A stretch of DNA of 64,000 nucleotides, from assembly GCA_034658655.1 (NCBI GenBank), contig JAYEFQ010000079.1, positions 1-64,000 of the forward strand, read 5' to 3'. The translations under genes and the position numbers were made by a program. The notes under the pieces are model-generated. The model made no database searches. It was not told the DNA's origin and saw only the letters and a list, made by a program, of their open reading frames with translations. Source of the DNA: JAQIBY01 sp034658655 (GTDB taxonomy: Bacteria; Bacteroidota; Bacteroidia; Bacteroidales; ML635J-15). This document shows, piece by piece, positions 51,823 through 62,607 of the stretch. Position 1 is the first letter of the stretch. Every line of letters begins with the position of its first letter.

Positions 51823-54800
51823 ATGAAGTATTTATTTAATAGCGCCCTATTTTTGATAATGATTTTATCCATCAATGTTCATGCACAAAGCGTAGGAAAT
51901 GAATGGATTAATTATGATCAGGAATATTATCGTGTACCAATTACTGAAGATGGAATTCATCGCATACCTTATGAAGTACTTGTAAATCAAGGTTTTCCGG
52001 CTAACGAAATTGACCCAAGGCGGATACAACTTTTTTATGAAGGAGAAGAACAGTACATTTACATTAAAGGCGAAGGAAGCAATGGAATTTTTGACCCATC
52101 AGGATATATTGAATTTTACGGACAACGAAATCGAGGACATCGGGATACAATACTTTGGAATAATCCTGAAAACTGCATAAATCCTGATTATAGCATCTTT
52201 ACAGACACCGCAATTTACTATCTCACATATAATACTTCGACAAACAACCATAGAATTGCAAACATTACCGCAAATAATTTTGATGATTACAGTGAGAATT
52301 TAGCAACTTATTGCATAAAACATGTGCGTCAGAATTATGTTGGCACTTATTATGGGGCTTCCACTCAATCTGTTTATACAGAAGGAGAATCTTATTTAGA
52401 TGCGTCAAGAATACAGGATGGGTCTTCACGAACGAAGGTGATTCCAACTAATGCTGCAAGTTCAAGTGGTCCCGATGCTATAATTGAAACGGCTATTGCT
52501 GGAACTCCAAATGAAAGCTTTATATCTTATGTTCCGCATCATTTAAAAGTTGATTTTCTGGGGGAAACCCGTATTGATGAAATATATTACGGTTACGAGT
52601 TTGTCCGCAAGCAGGTGGAAATCCCGGCATCGCAAATTCCTGAACAAATCAGCTTTGTGTTTTCATCAAATGATGTACAGTCCCCAAGTGTAAATGATTA
52701 CAATCGTTTAGCTTATATTGATATAAAATATGCACACAGTTTTAATTTCGAGGAAACAGACCAATTTGAATTTTATTTGCCTTCTGGAAGTGGGGCAAAA
52801 GATTATCTTGAAATCACAAATTTTAATACAGGGAGTTCCATTTATTTATTTGATATTGATCAACACGAAAGAATCCTTTCTGTTAATGAGGACGATGTGA
52901 ATAAAGTCCTTGCCAACAATAATGGACAAATCCGCCATATGGTTTTAACAAATCAAGACGGATTAATACTGATAGACTCCCTGGCTCCGGTTTCCCAAAA
53001 TGCAAAATTTACTGATTATTTATCGGAAAATCCCAATCCGAAATATCTTATCATTACACATCCCAAACTTATGTCAGCAGCCTTGGAATATCAGGCGTAC
53101 CGAAATATCACGGGGCATAGTGCGGCAGTTTTTAATATTGAAGAATTATATGATCAATACACTTATGGAGTGAGAAAACATCCTTATGCAATGCGATATT
53201 TAGTTCAAGACATCATTAACCAAACAACTCATCAACCTGACTTTTTATTTCTACTTGGGAAGGGTATTCGAACAGCTACTACGCGAAATAATGGAGGCTA
53301 TTTTGCAAATAATTTAATTCCAAGTTTTGGAAATCCACCGAGCGATATTTTAATTACAGCAGGCATGGGTGATACCAATTTTGAACCTTTAATTCCAACC
53401 GGACGATTAGCTGCAAAAACCAACCAAGAGGTTTTAGATTATCTTGACAAAGTAATGGTTTATGAGAGCAATTCGGTGGATGAGTGGATGAAGCAAATTG
53501 TTCATTTTGGAGGGGGTGCAAATGAAAATGAGCAACAAACCTTTGCATCATATCTTTCAGATTATGAAGATATTATTGAAGACACTTTATTTGGAGGATT
53601 TGTTCATACCTTTTTAAAGAACAGTTCTGCTCCAATACAGATTTCCACTTCAGATTCTGTTCGAAACCTAATTAATACAGGAACAAGTATGATGTGCTTT
53701 TTCGGACATGGATCAACAAGCGGATTTGATCAAAATATAGATTTTCCAGAAAATTATAATAATCAAGATCGATATCCTTTCATGTTGGCAAATTCTTGTT
53801 TAGCAGGAAATATTCATTTGCAATATAATGAAAGTAGCAGTGAAGATTGGGTGCTTATTCCAAATCGCGGTGCAATTGGATTCCTTGCGTCTGTAGGACT
53901 TGGACTACCATCCTATTTGAATGTCTTTTCAAGAAATCTATATCAGCAAATATCCTACGAAAATTATGGAACATCAATTTCATATCAGCAACAACAGGGG
54001 ATAAAAAAAGCTCAACAAGGTAGCTCAAATAACATTCAATTGGAAACAACTTGTCACGAAATGACATTACATGCCGACCCTGCAATTCGTATAAATTTTT
54101 CCGAATTACCGGATTTAAAAATTACCAATGGGGATTTACGCTTTTCTCCTGAGGAAATAAGTACTGTTCAAGATAGCTTTCAGGTTTTTGTCGCCGTGCG
54201 AAATATTGGTCGTGCTTTTCAAGATATTTTTTTAATTCATGTTGAGCGCCGATTCCCCGACAATAGTACAGAAAGTCTGGATATTATACGGACGGGAAGT
54301 TTATATCTTGATACCATCATGTTTAAGCTTCCGGTGAATATTGAAAAAGGATCTGGATTAAACCAACTTGTTATTCGTTTGGATTATTATGATGAAATTG
54401 ATGAATTAAGTGAGATGAATAATAACTTAACTTTGAATTTCTTAATTAGCTCCAGTAACCTTTTCCCGATTTATCCGTACGAATATGCCATTTATCCGAA
54501 TGCTTCAGTAACATTAAAAGCATCTACAGGGATGCCTTTTGCCCCTGAAATGCAGTATTTATTTCAAGTAGATACGACTGATTTATTTAATTCCAATCTT
54601 GGTGCGCCGCTTTATTCAGGAGATGTTACTTCTCCCGGGGGCGTTGTAGAATGGTCTGTTCCAGCCTCCCTTACAAATAATAAAGTCTATTATTGGCGAG
54701 TTGCCGCAGCGCACGCAAATCCAGACTCTATCCGATGGAATGAAAGCTCATTTATATACATTCCCGGGGAAGAAGGTTGGTCGCAAGCGCATTTCTTTCA

Positions 54801-56832
54801 ATTCAAAAATGACGAGTACAATTATATCAACTACAACAGGAATACTCGTGATTTTTCCTTTGTGGAAACCACACAGCAACTTCAGGTGCATAATCAAGGT
54901 ATTTTGTGGACACAAACCTATAATGATGTGTTCTGGAGTATTGATGGTGCAACTGGTAGTGGATTGGGAGATTTAGGATGTTGTGCCACTGCGCCAGCAA
55001 TGATTGTCGCAGTAATTGACCCGATTGAAATACGCGGATGGATGTCTGATTATCAAGATTTTGGACATAGAAACTATCCAAAATGTTTTTCACAAGGAGC
55101 ACCAGGGTCGTTTTTCGTATTTAGTACAGGCTCGGCTGATGATTTTAACGAAACTGCGATGCTGGCAATGAATGATATGCTTGTTAATCATGTTCCCGAC
55201 GGGCATTATATCGTTGCATATTCTTGGGCTGATGGGTATTTTGAAAGTTGGAGCGAAACGCTTTTATCCACATTTGAAAGCTTGGGATCAACTCAAATTC
55301 GCAGCATTCCGAATGATATGCCGTATATCTTTTTCTGTCAAAAAGGCGATCCCAGTTCAGCAGAAGAAGTTATTGGTAATAGTCCTACGGATGAAATTGA
55401 TTTTTACACTTCCCTTACAAGACCTTTTAATTATGGAACAGTGCTAAGTACAATCATTGGACCATCAAACCATTGGAGTTCCTTACATTGGTATCAAGAG
55501 AGTACAGATGACCCAAATTATGACATCAATCAGTTAGAAATTTTAAAATTCGACCCGGTAACATTTGAAGAAACCCCGATTGACACAGTCTATCCGCCGG
55601 ATTATGAAATTCATCAATTGAATAACGAGATTCCGGCATCTGAAAATCCATTTTTGAAATTAAAATTTCGCACCCGCGATGATACCCTTAATACTCCAGC
55701 TCAGCTTGATAAATGGCAGATACGATATACCGGTATCCCTGAAACGGCAATTAATCCGCAAGCTGGCTTTTATCATACCGGAGATACCATCTTGCAAGGC
55801 GAGGATTATGAATTTGCTTTGGCGACCGAAAACATTAGTCCTTATGACATGGATTCTTTGCTCGTAAAATATTGGGTTCAGGGTTCAAATAATGAAATTA
55901 TTGAATTAGGCACAAAACGTTTACGACCCCATCCGGCAGGTGATGTAATAATAGATACTATCCGTTTTAATACCATCGATTTGATTGAGCTAAATTCGGT
56001 GTGGGTCGAGTATAATCCGACCGTTGCCGGGGGAGATTATGATCAAGCAGAACAGTATCATTTTAATAATATTGCACAGTATTTTTTCTATGTGCAAAGC
56101 GATAAAGAAAATCCAATTCTTGATGTTACCTTTGATGGCGTACGAATTTTAGATGGAGATATTGTGTCTGCCAAACCGGAAATATTAATTAGCTTGAATG
56201 ATGAAAATCCATATCTCGCACTGAATGACACAGCTTTATTTAGAGTTTATTTGACCGAAATAACTCGGGGAACTGAGCGACGAATATTTTTCCGTGATAG
56301 TATGGGAAATGAACAATTGGAGTGGACCCCGGGAGTTTTACCCGAAAATAAATTTCGCATTGTATATCGTCCAGAGTTTGATGAAGACGGAGTTTATCAA
56401 TTACGAGTACAGGCAACCGATGAGTCAGGAAATGAATCTGGTGAATTTGATTTTACCATAAGTTTTGAGGTTATTACAAAATCAAGCATTACACATATTT
56501 TAAATTATCCGAATCCGTTTTCAACCTCAACACGCTTTGTTTTTGAACTGACAGGTTCGGTTATACCAGATGAAATACGAATTGAAATTTACACCGTTAC
56601 CGGAAAACTAGTAAAAGTGATTGATCAATATGAATTGGGATCGATAAATATTGGTCGTAATATCTCAGAATACGCTTGGGATGGCACCGATATGTATGGC
56701 GATCGTCTCGGAAATGGGGTGTATTTTTATCGGGTAAAAACAAAAATCCAAGGGGAGGACATTGAACATCGCTCCAATGAATCTGATGCGTTTTTTAAAC
56801 AAGAAATCGGCAAAATGTATTTAATGCGATAA
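51823..56832 (+). CDS. PorU2-like type IX secretion C25 peptidase
   Basis: 1669 residues from the ATG at 51823 (signal peptide ending NVHAQ). An N-terminal domain (about 25-400) precedes a gingipain-type C25 domain (about 405-775). Its catalytic pair is visible: His629 in MCFFGHGSTSGF and Cys659 in LANSCLAGN. A CARDB-like domain follows (about 790-880: VAVRNIGRAFQDIFLIHV), then several beta-sandwich modules, and a FlgD/T9SS-like C-terminus (about 1570-1669: LNYPNPFSTSTRFVFEL, then WDGTDMYGDRLGNGVYFYRV). PorU is the surface sortase that cuts the sorting domain and links cargo to A-LPS; this longer form is the type annotated as PorU2. Cotranscribed with the PorV-like gene, 2 bases from a convergent gene. 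Confidence 0.85.
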   Translation: MKYLFNSALFLIMILSINVHAQSVGNEWINYDQEYYRVPITEDGIHRIPYEVLVNQGFPANEIDPRRIQLFYEGEEQYIYIKGEGSNGIFDPSGYIEFYGQRNRGHRDTILWNNPENCINPDYSIFTDTAIYYLTYNTSTNNHRIANITANNFDDYSENLATYCIKHVRQNYVGTYYGASTQSVYTEGESYLDASRIQDGSSRTKVIPTNAASSSGPDAIIETAIAGTPNESFISYVPHHLKVDFLGETRIDEIYYGYEFVRKQVEIPASQIPEQISFVFSSNDVQSPSVNDYNRLAYIDIKYAHSFNFEETDQFEFYLPSGSGAKDYLEITNFNTGSSIYLFDIDQHERILSVNEDDVNKVLANNNGQIRHMVLTNQDGLILIDSLAPVSQNAKFTDYLSENPNPKYLIITHPKLMSAALEYQAYRNITGHSAAVFNIEELYDQYTYGVRKHPYAMRYLVQDIINQTTHQPDFLFLLGKGIRTATTRNNGGYFANNLIPSFGNPPSDILITAGMGDTNFEPLIPTGRLAAKTNQEVLDYLDKVMVYESNSVDEWMKQIVHFGGGANENEQQTFASYLSDYEDIIEDTLFGGFVHTFLKNSSAPIQISTSDSVRNLINTGTSMMCFFGHGSTSGFDQNIDFPENYNNQDRYPFMLANSCLAGNIHLQYNESSSEDWVLIPNRGAIGFLASVGLGLPSYLNVFSRNLYQQISYENYGTSISYQQQQGIKKAQQGSSNNIQLETTCHEMTLHADPAIRINFSELPDLKITNGDLRFSPEEISTVQDSFQVFVAVRNIGRAFQDIFLIHVERRFPDNSTESLDIIRTGSLYLDTIMFKLPVNIEKGSGLNQLVIRLDYYDEIDELSEMNNNLTLNFLISSSNLFPIYPYEYAIYPNASVTLKASTGMPFAPEMQYLFQVDTTDLFNSNLGAPLYSGDVTSPGGVVEWSVPASLTNNKVYYWRVAAAHANPDSIRWNESSFIYIPGEEGWSQAHFFQFKNDEYNYINYNRNTRDFSFVETTQQLQVHNQGILWTQTYNDVFWSIDGATGSGLGDLGCCATAPAMIVAVIDPIEIRGWMSDYQDFGHRNYPKCFSQGAPGSFFVFSTGSADDFNETAMLAMNDMLVNHVPDGHYIVAYSWADGYFESWSETLLSTFESLGSTQIRSIPNDMPYIFFCQKGDPSSAEEVIGNSPTDEIDFYTSLTRPFNYGTVLSTIIGPSNHWSSLHWYQESTDDPNYDINQLEILKFDPVTFEETPIDTVYPPDYEIHQLNNEIPASENPFLKLKFRTRDDTLNTPAQLDKWQIRYTGIPETAINPQAGFYHTGDTILQGEDYEFALATENISPYDMDSLLVKYWVQGSNNEIIELGTKRLRPHPAGDVIIDTIRFNTIDLIELNSVWVEYNPTVAGGDYDQAEQYHFNNIAQYFFYVQSDKENPILDVTFDGVRILDGDIVSAKPEILISLNDENPYLALNDTALFRVYLTEITRGTERRIFFRDSMGNEQLEWTPGVLPENKFRIVYRPEFDEDGVYQLRVQATDESGNESGEFDFTISFEVITKSSITHILNYPNPFSTSTRFVFELTGSVIPDEIRIEIYTVTGKLVKVIDQYELGSINIGRNISEYAWDGTDMYGDRLGNGVYFYRVKTKIQGEDIEHRSNESDAFFKQEIGKMYLMR

Positions 56833-56834
56833 GT

Positions 56835-57587
56835 TTACCACGCTTCTCCCATCGTTTGTATAACCCAAAATTCGGTGTTGACTTTTAACTCTTGATTTTC
56901 GCAATGACATTCAATGATATCTCTCATTAATTTCCTGACTTTATCATTCTCAAAGGCTTTTAAAACCGGAACAAGGCTTTTAAATTCAGTGCATTGTGTT
57001 TGCAACATCGCATTCCTGATGGATTCATTTTCTACCGTTTCATCTGCTAACATAAGCCGATTACTTTCTAACCAAATTCCTGTAATTATTAATCCGGCAA
57101 GTGCTGAGCGTTGTGCTTGTATTAAGTCAGATGTAACTGAGGTATAAGCCTGATTCAAAATTTGAAGCAAAGAGTCTGAAGCATATAAATTCCGCTCAAT
57201 TTTTTCAACCGCAAAAAGAATTTCATCACGAGGTAAATCCAAAGCCAAAAACCGATTTTCAAGCTCTGCTGCATACTCCATGCTTAAATTTACACGGTTG
57301 AAATAACGGAGATAACTTAAATCAGCCAATAAAATCCCCGTTTGCAAAGCAATTTGTTCGTAATTTTCCGGCATAATGATTTTTTCCGGCATAAGCTCGG
57401 CTTGATAATTAATGTTTGCATGCTCAAGCGGAGCAATCATGTCTTCGTAATTCGGAATACTATCCGGAAGCAATTGAATTGTATTTGCGATTGCATCTTC
57501 ATCAATAATAAATTCTGTTTCTTGCTTTTGTCCACAAGCAAAAATAAGCAAACAGTATCCAATAAATATAATTTGTTTTAGTTTCAT
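56835..57587 (-). CDS. Lipoprotein of unknown function
   Basis: 250 residues with a lipoprotein signal (LIFAC, Cys18). The mature part is almost entirely helical (LSYLRYFNRVNLSMEYAAEL, then RDEILFAVEKIERNLYASDSLLQILN), with a C-terminal CHCENQELKV. I do not recognise a family. Its ATG overlaps the stop of the GH92 gene by one base (TAATG), so it is translated with that enzyme, and the two may act on the same glycan at the cell surface; this is inference from position. It ends 2 bases from the end of the PorU2-like gene. Confidence 0.65.
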   Translation of the reverse strand: MKLKQIIFIGYCLLIFACGQKQETEFIIDEDAIANTIQLLPDSIPNYEDMIAPLEHANINYQAELMPEKIIMPENYEQIALQTGILLADLSYLRYFNRVNLSMEYAAELENRFLALDLPRDEILFAVEKIERNLYASDSLLQILNQAYTSVTSDLIQAQRSALAGLIITGIWLESNRLMLADETVENESIRNAMLQTQCTEFKSLVPVLKAFENDKVRKLMRDIIECHCENQELKVNTEFWVIQTMGEAW

Positions 57588-60565
57588 TATTTCCAGTAAA
57601 TTTCATCGGCAAAAATCCAACTTTCCCCACCATATCCAAGGTGCCATTCTGGAATATCACCATAGGTTTTTGCTTCAATTTTTATGTGTCGTACTAATTG
57701 TGGTGTGAAATCTACTTCAATATCCTCAACAAAAGCACCATAGTTATCATCATTAAACTCTGAATTTATTGTCCCCACCGTTTTAAATTGCTTCGATTGA
57801 TTTGCAATGGAAAACTCCACTGCTGTTGGCATCCATATCCAACTCTTAATGTCTTGTAAAAATCCAACATACACTGATGATATTTCCATCTCACGACCTA
57901 AATCAACAATCGCAATTAAATCTTGTGCATCATAACCTTGCCATTCGCCCGTACGGAAATCATTGCCTCCACGAATACCATCAATCAAAGCGGTATTTCC
58001 ACCGGCATTGTATTGATTGCTATATTCAGCAAACAGCTCAATACTTACTCTGTCGTCAATTTTTTTGTATTTACCGACAACAATGCCGCTTTGCTTTTCG
58101 CCTTGCATGGCAATGCATTGTATTTCTGCATCATCATAAATGCGAATTGGCTCAGAATACACCCTTGAATTTTGATTTGGCATACTACCGTCCGTTGTGT
58201 AAAAAAGCATAACGTCATCGGCTTGAGGTGTATGAATTTCAATAATAAGTGAATCAGAAAAACTTCGTTGTGCAGGTGTCATTATTGGACTGATAATAAT
58301 TGGTTCATCAGTAATTCGTGAAGAAAAAATCGCCTCTTCATTGCTTCCGAAATCTTTATTTGGAGCGGCGCCCATTACAAAATGCAGCTTACCGCCATTC
58401 ATGATTTGTTCATGTCGGATGTAAGTTTTATTCCATGATTTTTCATTTATTTCCACAGATTGAATATAAACATTTTCATCGCTGAGATTTTCGGCCGTAA
58501 TTTCAAACTGTTTTCCATTTTCAAGTTGGATAATTGCTGTATCAAACATGGGCGAGCCGAAATCATAAATCCCACTTGCCGGATTTACCGGATAAAAACC
58601 AAGCGCACTAAAAACATACCATGCCGACATTTGTCCGCAATCTTCATTGCCGATATAGCCATCGGGTTGGTCGCTGTACATTTCATTCATGATTTTTTTT
58701 ACCAACGCCTGAGATTTCCAAGGCTTTCCGCAGTAATTATACATATATGCAATATGATGGCTGGGTTCATTTCCATGGGCATATTGTCCGATAAGACCAG
58801 TGATATCTACCTGATGTCTGCCGCTAGTTTCATTATCCGCAACAAAAAGTGAATCTAACAAAGCATCCATTGCATTCGGGCCGCCAAGCATGTCCATCCA
58901 CCCATGAATATCCTGAGGAACATAAAAACTGTATTGCCATGCATTTGCTTCGGTATAATTGAAATTAACTTCGGCAGGATCAAAAGGAGAAAACCAGCTT
59001 CCATTCACACGTGCACGCATGAGTTTTGTGTCATGATCAAAATGATTTTTGTAATACTGCGCCCGTTGGATAAATGTTTTATACACATTATCCTTTCCCA
59101 TTTTCTTCGCCATTTGTGCGATACACCAATCATCATAAGCATATTCTAAGGCCTTAGAAACTGATTCGTGTTCATCTTCAACACCAATATATCCTTTGGA
59201 AATAAATGCCGGTAGTCCGAGATGCTCCATTGTCGCAGAATGCTGCATGGCTTCAAGCGCAAGTTCTGCATCAAAATTATCAATACCTTTGGCATAAGCA
59301 TCTGCAATTACAGGAATAGAATGATAGCCAATCATACAACCTGTGAAATTTCCTGCAAGCTCCCAAACTGGCAGTTGTCCGCCCTGCTCATATTGATTCA
59401 AAAAAGTCTGGATAAAATCATTTGTGCGTTTAGTTTGGGTAATGGTAAATAGCGGATGAGTTGCCCGATAAGTGTCCCAGAGTGAAAAAACCGTGTATTG
59501 TGTATGGTCTTTTGCCTGATGAATTTTCAAATCGGTTCCCCGGTATTTTCCATCCACATCGGTAAAGAGATTGGGCGCAAGGTACGCATGATAAAGTGCT
59601 GAATAAAACACCCTTTTTTTGTATTCATCACCTCTTACCACAATATCGCTAAGTTCATCATTCCATGCAGATTTTGCACGGGATTTTATAGACTCAAAAT
59701 CAAACTTATCGGTTTCTTGTTCGAGATTTTGTTTCGCACCCTCTATGCTGACAGCAGAAATTCCCACCTTCACGATAAGTTCCTTATCATTTAAATTATT
59801 AAATCCGGCAATAATTTTCACCCCTTTTCCATAAGCATCGAATTTATCATTGATATCTGCATCATTAATTTTATAAAAAGTTGAATTGATTGGCTCAGAG
59901 AAACGGGCATAAAAATACACATGCTGATCTTTAGCCCAAGCTCGTGAGCGACGAAATCCGGAAATATCCGTTTCATTAACCTGTTTAAACCCCGATTCAA
60001 TCACATCATCGCGATGGGTAAGATCAATCATCATATATGCCGTATCGTTATTGTTATAACGATATTTGTGAACTCCGGTTCGTTCGGTAACAGTAAGTTC
60101 AACATCCACATTCGGTGTTTCAAGATGCACAGCATAATAGCCGGGTAAAGCAATTTCTGTGTTATGATTAAAAACAGAGGCATAACCGAGTTCATCAGAA
60201 AAATATCCACTATCATACGAATATTTTCCACTCATTGGCATGAAAAGAATATCACCGTAATCTGAAACTCCGGTTCCACTGAGATGTGTATGGCTGAATC
60301 CATAAATAATAGAATCTGAATAATGATACGCAGAGCAACCGTCCCATCCCGTTAAACGGGAATCTGGGCTGAGTTGAACCATTCCGAAAGGCATACTTGC
60401 CCCCGGATAGGTATGACCATGTCCACCGGTACCAAGTATGGGATTTACATATTGACTAAGGTCATGAATTGTTTTTTTATGTTTTGGAATAAAAAAAGTG
60501 ATAAATACGAGTGCTGCAATAAATGCAATTGCAAAAAGTATTGGAAAGGTTTTGCGATTTTTCAT
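57587..60565 (-). CDS. GH92 family alpha-mannosidase
   Basis: 992 residues with an N-terminal hydrophobic signal/anchor (about 9-27). GH92 signatures: YVNPILGTGGHGHTYPGA at the start of the mature part, MPFGMVQLSPDSR, then the (alpha/alpha)6 domain with HGNEPSHHIAYMYNY and GYIGNEDCGQMSAWYVFSALGFYPVNP (in two parts), which hold the Ca2+- and acid-site residues. After the catalytic part (to about 750) come a chitobiase-C-type beta segment (about 780-840: LFYTTDGSMPNQNS) and an F5/8-type-C-like carbohydrate-binding domain (about 850-992). The enzyme removes alpha-linked mannose, as in N-glycans, in the periplasm or at the surface. Confidence 0.93.
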   Translation of the reverse strand: MKNRKTFPILFAIAFIAALVFITFFIPKHKKTIHDLSQYVNPILGTGGHGHTYPGASMPFGMVQLSPDSRLTGWDGCSAYHYSDSIIYGFSHTHLSGTGVSDYGDILFMPMSGKYSYDSGYFSDELGYASVFNHNTEIALPGYYAVHLETPNVDVELTVTERTGVHKYRYNNNDTAYMMIDLTHRDDVIESGFKQVNETDISGFRRSRAWAKDQHVYFYARFSEPINSTFYKINDADINDKFDAYGKGVKIIAGFNNLNDKELIVKVGISAVSIEGAKQNLEQETDKFDFESIKSRAKSAWNDELSDIVVRGDEYKKRVFYSALYHAYLAPNLFTDVDGKYRGTDLKIHQAKDHTQYTVFSLWDTYRATHPLFTITQTKRTNDFIQTFLNQYEQGGQLPVWELAGNFTGCMIGYHSIPVIADAYAKGIDNFDAELALEAMQHSATMEHLGLPAFISKGYIGVEDEHESVSKALEYAYDDWCIAQMAKKMGKDNVYKTFIQRAQYYKNHFDHDTKLMRARVNGSWFSPFDPAEVNFNYTEANAWQYSFYVPQDIHGWMDMLGGPNAMDALLDSLFVADNETSGRHQVDITGLIGQYAHGNEPSHHIAYMYNYCGKPWKSQALVKKIMNEMYSDQPDGYIGNEDCGQMSAWYVFSALGFYPVNPASGIYDFGSPMFDTAIIQLENGKQFEITAENLSDENVYIQSVEINEKSWNKTYIRHEQIMNGGKLHFVMGAAPNKDFGSNEEAIFSSRITDEPIIISPIMTPAQRSFSDSLIIEIHTPQADDVMLFYTTDGSMPNQNSRVYSEPIRIYDDAEIQCIAMQGEKQSGIVVGKYKKIDDRVSIELFAEYSNQYNAGGNTALIDGIRGGNDFRTGEWQGYDAQDLIAIVDLGREMEISSVYVGFLQDIKSWIWMPTAVEFSIANQSKQFKTVGTINSEFNDDNYGAFVEDIEVDFTPQLVRHIKIEAKTYGDIPEWHLGYGGESWIFADEIYWK

Positions 60566-60585
60566 TAATCAAAATTTTGTTTGCT

Positions 60586-60593
60586 CAAAAATA
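60586..60593 (-). promoter_or_regulatory. Promoter -7 element for GH92 (TATTTTTG)
   Basis: Minus-strand exact TAnnTTTG, 20 bases before the GH92 start codon. Confidence 0.45.
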
Positions 60594-60669
60594 AGAAAAT
60601 CTTACAAACGCGATAAATAAACGGAAATATAATTACATGTACAGGATGTCAACAAAGCAGTAAAACACC

Positions 60670-62553
60670 CTACTCAGCATGATAATCAAGCGCTTCAAAA
60701 CGTGAGTTTTGTGAAATAAACTCAGGAACGATGGTTTTCATTGCTTTAACAATTTTCATTTCATCATCTTCAAAAGAAATTTCTATGAGTTGCCTGATTG
60801 CCTCGCTAATTGTTTCAAAATCATACTCTCTAACTTTGGCAATCATAATATGAGAATGATAAGTTGCTTGGGTATTTTCTTTGCTCGCTAATAACTCCTC
60901 ATACAGTTTTTCTCCGGGGCGTAATCCGGTAAATGACAACTGAATATCCGTGCCGAGTTCAAGCCCGGACAGTTTAATCATTCGTTTTGCCAAATTTATG
61001 ATCTTCACAGATTTCCCCATGTCAAAAATGAAGATTTCGCTACCATTACCCATTGCGCCGGCTTCCATTACTAATTGACAGGCTTCGGGAATCGTCATAA
61101 AATAACGCGTTACATCAGGATGTGTGATGGTAATCGGACCTCCTTTGGCAATTTGTTTTTGAAAGCGCGGAATAACTGACCCATTTGACCCAAGCACGTT
61201 TCCGAAGCGCGTGGTAATAAATTTTGTGTCATTTTGAGTTTTTCCCAGGGATTGAGTGTAAATTTCAGCAATTCGCTTACTGGCACCCATAATATTTGTT
61301 GGGTTTACTGCTTTATCAGTTGATACCATAACAAATCGCTTAACCTTGTTGGCAACAGCAATGTCTGCAATTGTTTTTGTTCCACCAATGTTGGTTCTAA
61401 CTGCTTCGTCAGGATTCATTTCCATCATAGGAACATGCTTGTATGCGGCTGCATGATACACGTGTTCCGGTTTATATTCTTTAAAAACAGCCTCAACATG
61501 TACTTTATTTGTCACATCCCCGATAATGACTGCGTAGTTTTTAAAATTGTAGCGTTCAGTTAATTCAAGCTCAAGATCGTAAAGCGGCGACTCTGCCTGA
61601 TCAAACAAAACAATACATTTTGGATGATATTTAGAAATCTGACGTGCAATTTCGCTTCCAATACTGCCTGCAGCACCGGTTACCAAAACGGTTTTATCAA
61701 GTAATTGTGTGCTTATTCGTTTTTTATCCAAATCAATTGGATCACGCTCTAAAAGCTCCTCAATTTGGATTTCCTTAATTTGGCGGAAAGATAGTTCACC
61801 ATTAATCCAATGGCTAACATCCGGAATGGTTAAAACTTTAACGTTCTTATCAAGACAAGTGTCAACAATTTCTTGTTTTTGCACAGCACTCAAATCTTGC
61901 CCTGCTATAATTAAGGTTTTTACGGATTGTTGGTCAATTGTTTTATCTAAATCCTGAAGCGGATAAACCATTAATCCTTCAATTTTCTTCCCTATTCTAT
62001 CAGACTGACTATCAAGATATCCTATGACATTATCTTTGGATGAAGCATCCCGTTCAATAGTTCGTTTTGTAATTAAACTGACTTCATCTGTACCGTATAT
62101 CAGCACATTACTTCTTTCCTTACGGGGATAATTGAATTCATTGAATATCGTTTTTACCACCAGTCGAAAAAATGTCATAGCAAAAGTAGTCATCACAAAT
62201 TCAATAATAATAATTGAAGTGGGAATGAGGAAAAATTCTACGACTTGAAAACTAATGAAATTCGCCAGAAGCAAAATTGCACTCCCTATAATTTGAACAA
62301 TTAACAGCCGATGGACATCCCGAGTACTTGTATAGCGAACAAGTCCGATATGCATTTTACTAATAAGAAAACTGAATGCCCTAATAAATAAAACCAGAGG
62401 CACAACAAAACGAAGCGACTCAAAATCATCTTGTGGAATGTTAAAATTGAATCTCAGATAATAACTAAACACAATTGACATGAATACGATAGTCAAGTCA
62501 ATTAAAAAAATGACCCACCTAGGTGTTACTTTTCTGAGTGTGTTGATGTTCAT
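60670..62553 (-). CDS. CapD/WbpM-like nucleotide-sugar 4,6-dehydratase, membrane-bound
   Basis: 627 residues from MNINTLRKVTPRW (62553); an ATG 8 codons upstream adds a non-family leader. Four transmembrane helices in the first 135 residues, a CoA-binding-like Rossmann part (about 145-250), then an SDR domain with VLVTGAAGSIGSEIARQ (about 290-306), the STDKAVNPTNIMGASKR active-site region and FTGLRPGEKLYEEL near the end. Members convert UDP-GlcNAc to 4-keto-6-deoxy sugars used in O-antigen, capsule or protein glycosylation. Third of three closely spaced minus-strand genes (54 bases after TsaC). Confidence 0.93.
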   Translation of the reverse strand: MNINTLRKVTPRWVIFLIDLTIVFMSIVFSYYLRFNFNIPQDDFESLRFVVPLVLFIRAFSFLISKMHIGLVRYTSTRDVHRLLIVQIIGSAILLLANFISFQVVEFFLIPTSIIIIEFVMTTFAMTFFRLVVKTIFNEFNYPRKERSNVLIYGTDEVSLITKRTIERDASSKDNVIGYLDSQSDRIGKKIEGLMVYPLQDLDKTIDQQSVKTLIIAGQDLSAVQKQEIVDTCLDKNVKVLTIPDVSHWINGELSFRQIKEIQIEELLERDPIDLDKKRISTQLLDKTVLVTGAAGSIGSEIARQISKYHPKCIVLFDQAESPLYDLELELTERYNFKNYAVIIGDVTNKVHVEAVFKEYKPEHVYHAAAYKHVPMMEMNPDEAVRTNIGGTKTIADIAVANKVKRFVMVSTDKAVNPTNIMGASKRIAEIYTQSLGKTQNDTKFITTRFGNVLGSNGSVIPRFQKQIAKGGPITITHPDVTRYFMTIPEACQLVMEAGAMGNGSEIFIFDMGKSVKIINLAKRMIKLSGLELGTDIQLSFTGLRPGEKLYEELLASKENTQATYHSHIMIAKVREYDFETISEAIRQLIEISFEDDEMKIVKAMKTIVPEFISQNSRFEALDYHAE

Positions 62554-62607
62554 AAGTGTAAAATTACAAAGAATCATTAAAACAAAGCCAATTCTGTGAA
62601 AATAATC

